Below are positions 9,745 to 20,847 of a DNA stretch of 64,000 nucleotides, in pieces (positions within the stretch are counted from its first letter, which is position 1; each line of letters starts with the position of its first letter). The notes under the pieces are model-generated. The model did not search any database. It was not told the origin of the DNA and worked only from the letters and a program-made list of their open reading frames with translations. The translations under genes were made by a program, and so were the position numbers. The DNA is from Hermetia illucens (Eukaryota; Arthropoda; Insecta; Diptera; Stratiomyidae), in assembly GCF_905115235.1 (NCBI RefSeq), contig NC_051850.1:25731010-25795009 (forward strand). The letters run 5' to 3'.

Positions 9745-10562
9745 AAAAAAGCAAGTCCGGAAACCGGAAGCTAGACGCTTCAGTAAGAAAGGTTTTGTGT
9801 ATTCCTTTTATAAATAGATCTGAGTGTGCATTTGTCCCATTAGAATGTAGCACGTAAAATATGCATATATTATGTGAAAATATCCACTTTCAAGTGATAT
9901 TAACATTCATAGTCTTGAATTTGCAGAGGAGCGACAGTTTTCATCCTGTATAAATTTGTTAGTAATAGTGCGATTTTTACCAAATTTAGCAGGATTATGC
10001 TCTATGCTGTAGCCTACATTGCAGCAAAATTGATTCTAGGGGGGGATTTTCTTGCTAGTTACTAAAAGTTATAGTAACGTACTATTATTAACTTTATTTG
10101 AACAGGTATCGGTATGGCGGGTATTTCGGAGCCTAGGCACCAAATAGTGGCAGCCCCCTGATTTTTTTCAGATTTTTCGGTTGGGTAGTTTCTGAGAATG
10201 GGTTCGTTAAAGAAATGATCACTTTCAACCCCCCGCACTCCCCACCTTTTCAACAAATGTCAAAACTAAGACCGGCTTCGAAAAGTACTAACCGAGACCT
10301 TCAATTTAATATCCCATATGACTATATTTGATGAAAAAAAAGTGTACACCCCCTTTTGCATGTAAATTCCCCTAAATTCAACGTAAAAGGGTATAACTCA
10401 CTATATGGGTGAGCGTTCACAGTTCCCATCTTTCTACCTAATTTGGTGCCAATCGCTATAACCGTCTCTGAGAAAAACGCGTGTGACGGGCATACATACA
10501 GACAGCCAGACGGACAGACAGACAGCCAGTAAACCGATTTTAATAAGGTTTTGTGTTAAACT
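9745..10562 (-). repeat. U1 repeat, near-full-length - copy
   Basis: Almost the full family sequence in reverse, from the terminal GTCCGGAAACCGGAAGCTAG (left) to ACAGACAGCCAGTAAACCGA and TTTAATAAGGTTTTGTGTTA (right). It lies tail-to-tail with the copy at 9248-9700, about 45-60 bases apart, forming a large imperfect inverted repeat. Confidence 0.85.
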
Positions 10563-11735
10563 TTAATGTGTGCGATTTCAACCTTTGGCTATTTGTGGCC
10601 AGGGCAGATGTCAGGCAGCATCAGATTATTTGCCTCTCTCCAAGGCGAGACCGTCAGTCGTCTTTTTGAAGTATTATTTTAACCCGTTGGGGAGTGCCGT
10701 CCCCACGTACTCGAGGAGGGCGATCAGACCCGAGTCTGCAAAGGACATCTGAAGTGGCTCTTGCCACAAAGCCTCACCGGAGGTTATCTGGTACCATGGG
10801 AACCGGGATGGCCCTCTGAGAGCATATTCTCCAGGAGAATTCCTGGGGGATGTATTCTCGGCCCGGTTATTTGCGGTTGGCCCCCTAGTGGGAGTTTCAT
10901 GGTGGTTTTGGTTATGCCTGCATAGCGGGCAGAGCTCCTCGGAGATCAAGCGTGGAGTTGCGCTGTACAATCCGGGTGCTTTAGTTGCAGCAGAGGTGTT
11001 AGATAGGCTTTGCATCCACTAGTAGAGTATAAACCAGTACCACTGCTCCAGTCATGGCGGGGCTCTGATTGTGGTCACAAAATCAATCCGTGTCGGAAGA
11101 GGATTATGCCTACACGGCATGTATTCACCGTTAAACCCCCAGAACGTTCAACCCAAAACGGGAAAGTGGAAATAAATTGCTTTCCAATTGGTCCGCCCAT
11201 CATCAAATCAACCCGAACTCAGCACTCCCTCGATCCTCAAACAAAAGTATACAAAAAGTTTATCTATAATACCACAAGTTTTTACTCATTGTCAAAAGCA
11301 AAGGCAGTCTGTGCAAGTTTAATAATTAGGATTGTAGATGGGGAAGTCTTCCATTCTGTCAGGAATTTTCTCTTGGTATGGAACGGCAAATGGATCCAGG
11401 AAGAATATCAGTCTTGGGTCTACCCTTGTGGAAAATTTCTGTATAATAGAAATCACGGTTTTTTCTCCAGAAGATGAAAGGATGTTTACCTAACGAAATG
11501 ATTAGGCAGTATTTGAGAGAAAAAGACGGAAATGGTCATTATCACAAACTACCCGAATAGGAATTCGTTCAAAGATGACACATGGTCAGCCTGGCGACTG
11601 AAACCAATTACCATTTTGTTTTTTGTTTTAAAGTCGCGGAGAAAGCACCCAAGATATCTTAACTATCGAAAATCCTTCTATCCGAAAGATATTTTGATAA
11701 AAAAAATCTTATCAGGAAGACATCACCAACCGAAG
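10563..11735. other. Unclassified interval with a GC-rich block
   Basis: From about 10690 to 11060 the sequence is more GC-rich than its surroundings and carries an opposite-strand ORF of 113 codons (11015-10674); from 11010 a + strand ORF of 155 codons runs to 11477. Neither shows a motif I recognise, and the 155-codon frame lacks a plausible signal or domain. The GC-rich block looks like untranslated sequence of an R1/Jockey-type element, but no second copy in the window confirms this. Confidence 0.3.
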
Positions 11736-11739
11736 TAGC

Positions 11740-12150
11740 GCAAGGTATAAAACACCATCATAATTCCACCAAAGAGACAAGCCAACCGCTCGTTTAAACA
11801 GTAGCAGCAATTTTTCGCGGATGAATAGTGTGTGTTTGAGGTGGGGAGAAGCAAAGCCTCTGAGCACTCAAACCCTAGCGGTCCATTGTAATATCGAATT
11901 TGTTTCTGAATCGCACGATTTCCGTTAGTGAATGTGATGTTACCCACTGCAGTTGTAGCACATCAGCACTAAAAGTCTGATGCGTCCATAGACGGGGCAC
12001 TCACATAGAAAATGTTCCGTGGATGCCGCTTCCTAATTACAAAATAAAAACATCATCTTGGAGAATTCCTATTCTGAAGATATGACCAGCTTGTAAATTA
12101 CGGCCTGTCAGAATACCCAAAACACTTCTGCAAACCTTCCTGCTTTAGGA
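11740..12150 (-). mobile_element. Jockey/R1-like LINE 3' remnant
   Basis: On the - strand a frame reads ILTGRNLQAGHIFRIGI, then EAASTEHFLCECPVYGRIRL, matching the H...C.CP...R pattern that ends the RNase H region of Jockey/R1-type LINEs ('LTGH...H..R.G', 'E..EH.LC.CP...R.R'). One or more stops interrupt it. 5'-truncated relic. Confidence 0.5.
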
Positions 12151-12173
12151 CAGGCTAAACTTTGCAGTGTGGT

Positions 12174-15100
12174 CTAAAGGTAGTATAGGTCCCAGGGTGA
12201 AACGTGGATTGGTACCCACAATGGAACCAACACCACCAGCTCTACTATCAAATCATATCTCCACCTCCACGTGGTGACCCTTGGGAGCTCTTTCTTCACA
12301 AAAAACTGCAGACGGAGAAGGATGAAGGCGAGTTTCCCGCGCCTAAAAACGAGACAAATTATACCAACTGGTCATCCAAGTTGGGAGTTGGGTAGGGCTG
12401 ACAACACGGAAAAAACCTGGTTACATGGAAAAAACAATGTTACGAAGCCACAAGACGAACCTCGGACTGGATGGATTTTACAACGACAAACCCGGCAACG
12501 AAAAGGAATAATGATGGAATGTGTGCTCCCTGTACAGAGATGGAGCTGCCAACCAGCTAGCCGATACCCAGTCTCAATTTAGAGCTGATGTAACAGCGTT
12601 ACAGGAAATGCGTCGGACAGGGACCGGTTTGCTGGAGAAGAGTCGCTACACCATATATTATAGAGGCCATCTAATAAACCATGTGCTCGGAGTAGCTTTC
12701 TTAGTCAGCCAAAAAAATGAAACCTGCTGTTATCGGCTTTGAAAACATAAGTGAAAGGCCATGCACTCTGCGCCTACGAGGCAAGTTTAGAAATATCAGC
12801 CTCATTAACGTTTACGCCTCTACAGAGGAGACTGCAGAGTCGGAGAAGGATACCTTCTTCAAGGCAATAGAACGAACCCTCGAAGCCTATCCCAGATATG
12901 ATATCAAAATCATATTTGGGGATTTTAACAGACACGTACAGATGGAGCCCGTGTTCAGGCGATACGTTGGTTCCCATAGCTTACACAAAAATACAAATGA
13001 TAGTGGACTGCGGATTAATAAATAAAGCGGTCCACAAACAGACATGGGTCCCTCCAGACGGGACCACTTTTAACCAAATTAACAACGTGCTGATCGAACG
13101 CCGCCACCTTTCAGCCTTGATGAATGTCAGAACATAAAGGGGGGCCAATATAGACTCGGATCGCTATCTCTTTGGTATGCTGCTCCGAACTCGAATAACA
13201 ACACTACCGAGAATCCCCTCTGACAATCACGTGAGAGTAAACACTGAAGTCATCCACAACACACCCTCCCAACACTTATAATGGAGATGAAGCATCAAAA
13301 AACAACATAAACAAATGACATCAGCAACTGATCTTCACAATCACCTGAAGAACGTTATCTTAAATACGGCCACAAGCATACTTGGCCCCATTCGCAAAAA
13401 GAGTCGGAACGGCTGGTTTGACGATTAATGTGAGCTAGCAACGGAATGGAAGAATGCTGCATACCGAGTAATTCTGCATTCACAAAGGACGTGGGCACGC
13501 GCGGAGACTTATTACTCCGAAAGGAACAGTGGGAGAAACTACAGGTGTGCACTCTAAAAGTACAGGGAGCAACCGCACCAGGCGCGCAAGTATTGGGCAA
13601 GTACCAACAAGTCAGCAGGATGAAGCCTTAAACACCTCGATGCTCATCCTCCCGAAACAAAGATGGAAATTTAATTTCCGATAGAATGGGCATATGGCAG
13701 CGATGGGTTGAGTACTTTGATGAACAGCTGAACAACCAGAACATCGGCGAGTTGGATGTCCCGCCAACTGAAGCCGACGGACAAATACTACCATCACCAA
13801 ATATAATATAATATATATAATTATCTGCCTCATACATAAAAAGGGAGATATCATACAGTGCAGCAATTATGGAGATATCACGTTCCTGAGTACCATCTAT
13901 AAGATATTCTCCGCTATCTTGCTAGGCCGGATAGCCCCATACGCCCAGAACATCATTGGCCCATATCAAAGAGGCTTCACTCCAGGCAAATCAGCAACAG
14001 ATCAGATTTTCGCTGTGCGGCCAGCGATGGAAAAACTGTTGGAAGATGGATATCAGTTGCACCATCTATTCATCGACTTTAAAGCCGCCTATGACAATAT
14101 AGCCCGGGTAAAACTGTACATGGCCGTGAAAGAATTCGGTATCCCAACGAAATTGGTAAGAATGACTAGGTTGATCCTGACCAATGTGCGAAGCAGATAA
14201 AAGCAGCAGGATCACTCTCGGCACTATTCAACATCAACAACGATCTAAGCCAAGGGGATGCCCTATCATGCGTCCTCTTGAACCTGATCCTGGAGAAAGT
14301 AATTCGCGATGCCGATGTTAATGTGGGAGCCACCATCCTCTTGAAATCCATCCAACTACTGATCTACGCTGACGATATCGACATCATGGAAAGAATAACC
14401 CGGTAGACTGTACACTACCTTCATGCAGATCGACCTGGCGGCGCGAGATCTTGGGCTGCACATTAATGAAAGCAAGACGAAGTATATGGTGGCAACGTCA
14501 GCGCCAAAACCAAAACCAAAAGAACGAAGAACATCAAATCGCATTGGTCAACCGAAAACAATGAAGATAGAAGATTACAACTTTGGGACCGTTGAAAGTT
14601 TCTCCTATCTAGGGTCAAAAACCACAACCGATAATAGCTATGACGATGAAATCCGGTATCCCAACGAAATTGATAAAACTGATTAGGCTGACCCTGGCCA
14701 ATGTGCGAGGCCAGATAAAAGCAGCAGGATCACTCTCAAGACAATTCAACATCAACAACGGTCTACGACAAGGGGATGCCCTATCAAGCGTCCTCTCGTC
14801 CTCTTTAACCTGGCCCTCGAGAAAGAGATCCATGATGCTGAGGTGAATGCAAGAGGTATGATCCTCTTTAAGTCCACCCAACTACTGGCCTATGCTGACA
14901 ATATCGATATCATGGGAAGCACGTCCCGAAACGTACAAACTGTCTTCATCCAGATCGAGCAGGCGGGGATTGGCGCGAGATCTTGGGCTGTACATCAATG
15001 AAGACAAGACAAAATATATGGTGGCAACGTCAGCACCGAAAACCAACCAACCAACAACATAAAATCGCACTGGTCAAAAGGGACGAATAAAGATAGGAGA

Positions 15101-15731
15101 CTTCAACTTTGGGACCGTTGATAATTTCTCCTATCTAGGGTCGAAAATTACAACCGATAACAGCTACGATGATGAAATCCGCGCACGGTTCTTGCCAGGC
15201 AACAGAGCCTCTTTCAGCTTACAAAAACTGTTCCGCTCGAAACGTCTCACCATAGGGTCAAAGCCCTTACTGTACAAGATAATGATCTTGCCAGTCCTCA
15301 TGTATTCCTCAGCGACTTGGGTTCTTAGCAAGAAAAATTGCGAACTCTTGGTCGCGTTCGAAAGAAGAATCGTCCGAAAAATTGTTGGCCCCCTACATGA
15401 GGATGAATGATTTCGTAGCCTACATAACGACGAAATCTATGAGCGATACCATGGCCGTCAGGTTGTGAATAAAATCCGGCTCAATAGGCAGGGTCACTTA
15501 ATCCGTATGGATGAGGTTGATCCCACCCGAAAAGTCTATAAGGGCAATATCTATGATAGAAAAAGAAGACGAGGCAGACCCTACCTAAGATGGAGCGATG
15601 GCGTATGTCAGGACGCCAGACAGCTTTTAGGGATGTCGAATTGGTGAACCTCGGCGCAAAACCGGGATGTCTGGATTTGCTTTTTAAGGCAGGGCTAGAC
15701 CGGATACCGGTTGTTGCGCCGTTGGTGATGA
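12174..15731 (+). mobile_element. LINE A (RTE-like), longest copy, chimeric and inactive
   Basis: The 5' end (TAGTATAGGTCCCAGG, 12181 on) matches two other copies (45165 and, reversed, 52018). Endonuclease region about 12500-13140: YTIYYRGHLINHVLGVAFLV, then KFRNISLINVYASTEETAES and FGDFNRHVQMEPVFRRYVGS (APE-type fold). Reverse transcriptase about 13830-15160: PYQRGFTPGKSATDQIFAV, HHLFIDFKAAYDNIARVKLY (motif A), RQGDALS (motif B) and YADDIDIM (catalytic). C-terminal extension 15190-15700: LQKLFRSKRLTIGSKPLLYK, RQGHLIRMDEVDPTRKVYKG. The 3' end is CGGATACCGGTTGTTGCGCC plus a GAT-type repeat, as in RTE elements. The palm segment is present twice (14137-14650 and 14654-15160), so the copy is a chimera. 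Many stops and frame changes; inactive. The RTE clade is assigned by resemblance. Confidence 0.85.
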
Positions 15732-15734
15732 CGA

Positions 15735-18700
15735 AGATCGGAGAGATTCACACAGCCGAATTGGACTATTTAAGCAGAACGACAACCGAAACCTTTTAAA
15801 AGCAAAACGAAGACCGCTGGAATGGCAATTTTATTATTTCTAACCAGAAATGTCACAGAAATCCTAGTAGAGTTTGATAAAAAACATTCCTATTACCCAA
15901 AAAAAATCCCGGCCATGGTCATCATCGCTGTCAGTGCGAAGTAGTAAAGAAGATTATCAAACGTGTGGTGCAGTATTTTTTATTACCTAATATAGCCATT
16001 TACCAAACGAACTAGCAATTCAGTTTTTATATCGGTTTGTAAAGTGGGAGACTGAAAAAATTTTTAGATTGTTCTGTTTTACGTAAATTAACTTTAACAA
16101 ATTTATTATTCTGTACAAATGAAACCATCGAGCACGTAAATATTCCTGAATAAAAGATCCACAAAACCCTTCACACCTGAACTTTCGGTTTTCAACTTAT
16201 TTTTATTGAATTTGTGATTCCCTTATTTTATCTTATAATTATTTTTTGAATCTATTTTGTTTCTTTTTTTCTCATGATATTAATTTTATTATTATATGAA
16301 TTGGAGATCCCTTCCCTTTCCTTCCCTGAGAATTCGTCCAGAAAAATAGGAGGCGTCCTCCTTATTATACTCTAAAATGGGAAACCAAAGGGGGAACCAT
16401 AGACCACACTCCTAAAAATTTATTGGAGCAAGCGCGTATCGACGGGATACTCCAGTCGAGCCCTTAATTAGCTGCGTACAATTCGTATGATTATTTGATC
16501 ATTCGGCAATCTATCAAGTCATTGCATTTTCTGGTGAATTTCTATCTTTAGAGCTTCTTGCTGGTACATACTATAGAGTAGATACGCGAAAGTAGTGGAC
16601 TCATCAACCGGAAACAATGGGGGGGCCTATTAGGGATGTCGCGGATCTTTGCTCGGAAAAATTGGATAAGGACTCTAGGTTTGCACTTATAGTGATCTAA
16701 CGGTTGATAATAATAAAACTTGAACTTGAAATTCGTCAGAGTCAAGAGATTCTCCCATGACTAATACATACTTCCGCACATTTATAATAAATCGAAAAAA
16801 AAAACTAATGAAATTCTTATACTCTACATAACAATAATCATGATGCTTAAAGTTCGTTGTCCTGCGAGGTTCACATGATGGATACGAAAAATTTGTGTGT
16901 TTATATTTGATTACAACGTGATATGGTATATCCAGTTCCGATCTCAATTTAATCTTGAAATTATACCTACAAAAACAGAGAACATTTATAAAAAATCTTT
17001 TAGAAAGTCACTTACGGAATTATTCTCGGTGTTTTCAGCCAGCAAAAGTCAACCTAAGTCGAAAATATTTTAGGTTGAAATGTTCACTCCTTGTATAATA
17101 ATTCTTATTTCAACCTAAAAGATGAAAAGAATTGTTAATTTTTAAACTTTAAGAAATATAGTAGTCCAAATTCACCTTTCTATGCATAAAGTGATATTAA
17201 AAAATACTACATTTATCTCCAAAACTGAATGGTCCGCATTCGAAAGCTTCAAAAAACACTTCACTATAGTTTCATAACGTAAATTATTTTTGAACGCGAA
17301 CCTGAAAAATTTTATGGTGTGAATTATACTCTCAAAAAAGGATAAGTTGCAATCTAAAATATTTTTTTACCTACCTTCTTGATAATCACACTTTCAGCAA
17401 TATAAGCAGAACTGGAGCATTCAGTCGAAATTCATGGTGCAAAAGTTGTCTCCTCTGTTGTAGACTTGCACAGCAGACATACCGACAGACATACGTATCA
17501 CTAACAAACATTTTATTTACTTTCTAAAGAAGCGACCTATGTAGAGTTTAGAATAAGTCACTCTGCTGAAGGCTATATTCATGAAAACCACCTAGCAGAA
17601 GCCGAAAGAGAGTAGCTAGATGGGTTTCCATGCTGAACGACGAAAATTTTAGCAAGCTCCTCTTCCGAGTCGCTCATAAGTGGTATACATTACAAAACAA
17701 ACAACACACAAACCACAGTATGTCATTATGTCTAGAAACCAAATAATATATTCTTGTGTAAGCAACAAACATAATAGATATTGATTGATTTTCGGAAATG
17801 TAGTGCTGCAGGTCGTATCAGAAGAGTCAAAGAGAAACCCGATAATGGCGAATGAGAGAAATCAGCACGTACTAGATAACGTCATAAAAGCCAGGATTAT
17901 CGACCTTCCGATATAGGTAATTTAATTTTCATTGTATATAGGATTATTCGATAAAAACAGTGAAGATGTTAAAGAACCATATTGATTCTTACGACAGTCA
18001 TTATCAGCAACGATAAAAAGAGAACCGCCGAATTATTGAAAACTCTAAGTTAGACGTATCCCATCGCCAAAGGAAACCAGTCACCGACAGCTTCAAGAAG
18101 AACTCAACAAATTGAGCAGCACCGGGATGGTAATTACAGTTGATTTACTTGAAGGTATAATATCGCCAATGACAACATGATCAAATTTAATTTTAATTTG
18201 TATAATTTTAAATTTTCGTTTAAATAATTATTTTGCTTGCAAATAGGCTCACTGAATAGAGGGAAATACAAAAAATAGAGCTGAATAAAGGGAGATACAA
18301 ACAATAAACTCCCCGCCTTATTTCCTCAAACGCCGGAAATCATTTCTATAATGCAATCTAACAAAACTCTCAAAGGCTGATTTTGAAAAGCAATTGTATT
18401 TTTTAAATTATTAGTATTTTAAATTTCAACCAAATTCAAATGCATTGTGAAGTCCGCGCCATTATGTGCGACTTCATAAATCGCGTCAAGAAACTTCACT
18501 AAACCGGAAACTGGCAGTTGCTTATCAAAATATCAAAGCGGTAAAATTATTTTCGCACGTGAATTATCAAGAAGGACGGTGAAATATTGTTTGGTGCCTT
18601 GCTTTGTGAAAGCTTTTTTAAATATTACGAAAGGGATGGAGGGATGGAAACTAGTTTTTTTGGGGTCAAGTTTAAATTTTGGAGATCATTTCAATGTGAG

Positions 18701-19570
18701 TTAACATTTTTAAACTTTAACTCCAATTTTAATTGATAATATATAACTGCGTTAGAATTTTGTGTCACTATTTTTCAAATTCAAATCAAGTCACAAGGGA
18801 AGAGATACCGCAGAATATTTAAACGGCACAATGGTTCTAATTCCGCCCATTGCAAATTCATTTCTTTTCCGCCTGTGAATCTTTCAGATACGTAATTTTT
18901 ATTGCCGCTTAGGTGAAGGTGCCAGAATTTGTTATATAGCTTGTTACCGTTACTACCGTAATGGTAAAGTAAATTAAAGGATTGTCCTTTCACGCAACAA
19001 CTACCCACTTTTCTGAAGAAAACCGATTGCCTTCTTTAAAAGTAAAAGATGGCAAACACTAACCGTGTGCTTTTACGTAGATTAGATTTAAATTGCTCGC
19101 TCCGTGACGTCACATGAAGCGTCAACCAATCACCGCGTTTTCTTTTCTATCTTGCGAGACTAAACCAGTCTAATTAATAATTAACGGATGTGATAATTCG
19201 GCAAATGAGACTACTTTCTGGGCGTCTAAAAACACATAATTATTTCCTGAGGCGCCGAGTCTATTGATATTTGTTTGGGGCACGCAGACCAGGAAAAATT
19301 CAAAATAATTTTGACATTCCAGTCCACACCCACTTGACGACGGACCGGAACACTTGGGAAGCAACTTACTTCCTCTCTTGCGCTCGAAGGACTTTCGGGT
19401 TAAATACTCAAATTTTCCAAAAAAGTTGACTCATGGTTTCGTCCAAGGCAGAGGCAACTCATCAGACGCTACCTCACCTCTGCTCTGGGAGCAACGTGAC
19501 TGAAAGTTTCCAAGGAAGTTTTCTTTATTTAAATATCCCCTTTGCAATCCCTACATTTTGGGGGGCGGAA
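15735..19570. other. Long AT-rich non-coding interval
   Basis: No coding region recognised. Noted inside it: a perfect 14-bp-stem hairpin (17068-17120), a TGACGTCA/CCAAT pair at 19105-19130, and several short ORFs without motifs. Confidence 0.4.
17068..17120. repeat. Perfect 14-bp-stem hairpin
   Basis: TTTTAGGTTGAAAT (17068-17081) and ATTTCAACCTAAAA (17107-17120) are exact inverted repeats with a 25-base loop. A weaker CAACCTAA copy lies just upstream at 17050. Function unknown. Confidence 0.7.
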
Positions 19571-19572
19571 AA

Positions 19573-20470
19573 CTCCATTCTCTTCAAATCCATCCAACCA
19601 CTACCCTATGCTGATGATGTCGACATTATGGAAAGAACGACCTTAGGTATAAAATGTATCGTCATCGCGGCGCGAGTTCTTGAGTTTCGCAATAATGAAT
19701 GTAAGACAAAGTACATAAGCAACAGCAGCAGCATTGTCAAATGAAAACAATAAAGATAGGTGACAGCAACTTTGAGATCACTAATAACTTGTCCGGATAG
19801 CAGAGTGGTTAGAGCGCAAGGCTGTCGTACGGAAGGTCGGGGTTCAAATCTCGCTGGTGGCAGTGGGATTTGTATCGTGATTTGACGTCGGACACCAGTC
19901 GACTCAGCTGTGAATGAGTACCTGAGTCAAATCAGGGTAATAATCTCGGGCGAGCGCAATGCTGACCACATTGCCTCCTAGTGTACCATTACGGTCTTGA
20001 ATGAAGTGCTCTAACACACTTCAAGGCCCTGATCCAACATGGATTGTTGCGCCAACGATTATTATTATTATTATTAATAACTTCTCTTATGTTAGATCGA
20101 AAATCACAACCGATAACAGCGACAACGACCACAAAAATGGTACAACGTCTCACCACTGAGTCAAAGCACTTACTGGACATGGCAATGATCTTGCCAGGCC
20201 TCATTTATTCCCCGGAAACTTAGATTCTTGGTAAGAAAAATTGCAAAACTCTAGCCGCGTTCGAATGAAAAACCCATCGAAAAATTTGTTGTCTCCTACC
20301 AGATAATGACCATTGCCTAATGCCTGACGAAATATAATAGCGATATCACGACCCTCTGATAAAGGATCAAATCCAGTTCCAGGATCTAATTGCAAAACTG
20401 GGATGTCCGAAGTTTCCTACTAATGCTGGCCTAAACCAGATAACGGTAATTGCGCCGTTGGTGATGATGA
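19573..20470 (+). mobile_element. LINE A (RTE-like) 3' fragment, interrupted by a SINE
   Basis: Begins in the catalytic region (SIQPLPYADDVDIMERTT) and continues through the KTKY block, the YLGSK/TDNS block (split by the SINE at 19791-20074), the thumb and the 3' end TAATTGCGCCGTTG(GTGATGATGA). Heavily decayed; compared with other copies much of the C-terminal extension is missing. Confidence 0.75.
19782..20083 (+). mobile_element. tRNA-derived SINE, copy 4, nested in LINE A
   Basis: The full SINE (19791-20074) with A-box and B-box blocks and an (ATT)n tail. It is flanked by the 9-base duplication TAATAACTT (19782-19790 and 20075-20083). The duplicated site lies inside the LINE A sequence 'gataatttctcctatc', so the SINE inserted after this LINE copy. 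Confidence 0.88.
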
Positions 20471-20847
20471 AAAAGGTCCACCGCAAAAGTAAGCTCCGAA
20501 TATGGGAAACTTGAATGACACCTGTGTTACTAAATGGCTACAAAGCGTGAACTTTGAAGTAAACGTGGAATGAGTCTAACTTCGTTATCAAGCGTGACGT
20601 TCTACGAAGAGTTTTTGCACCGACGAAAGGCGAAAGCAACTGGTAAATTTTATACAGAAATGTGTTGTGAAATCTTTGTTATGATTCAGTGACATCAGTC
20701 ATTCCTTCAAATGGCTTTTTCCGGTCTAAACTTAGTTTGGTATTTCCATTCAACAATTTTCGCCGCGCAATATTGTTTTTCGATATCATGACCGCCACGA
20801 TTGCCACCTGCGTATGTCCGACACGCAAGGTGCTCGTTCCCCCACAG

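Noticed and set aside
11010-11477. 155-codon ORF as a host gene
   Set aside because: No signal peptide, domain, promoter or splice structure, and it overlaps an unclassified GC-rich block; coding status cannot be supported.
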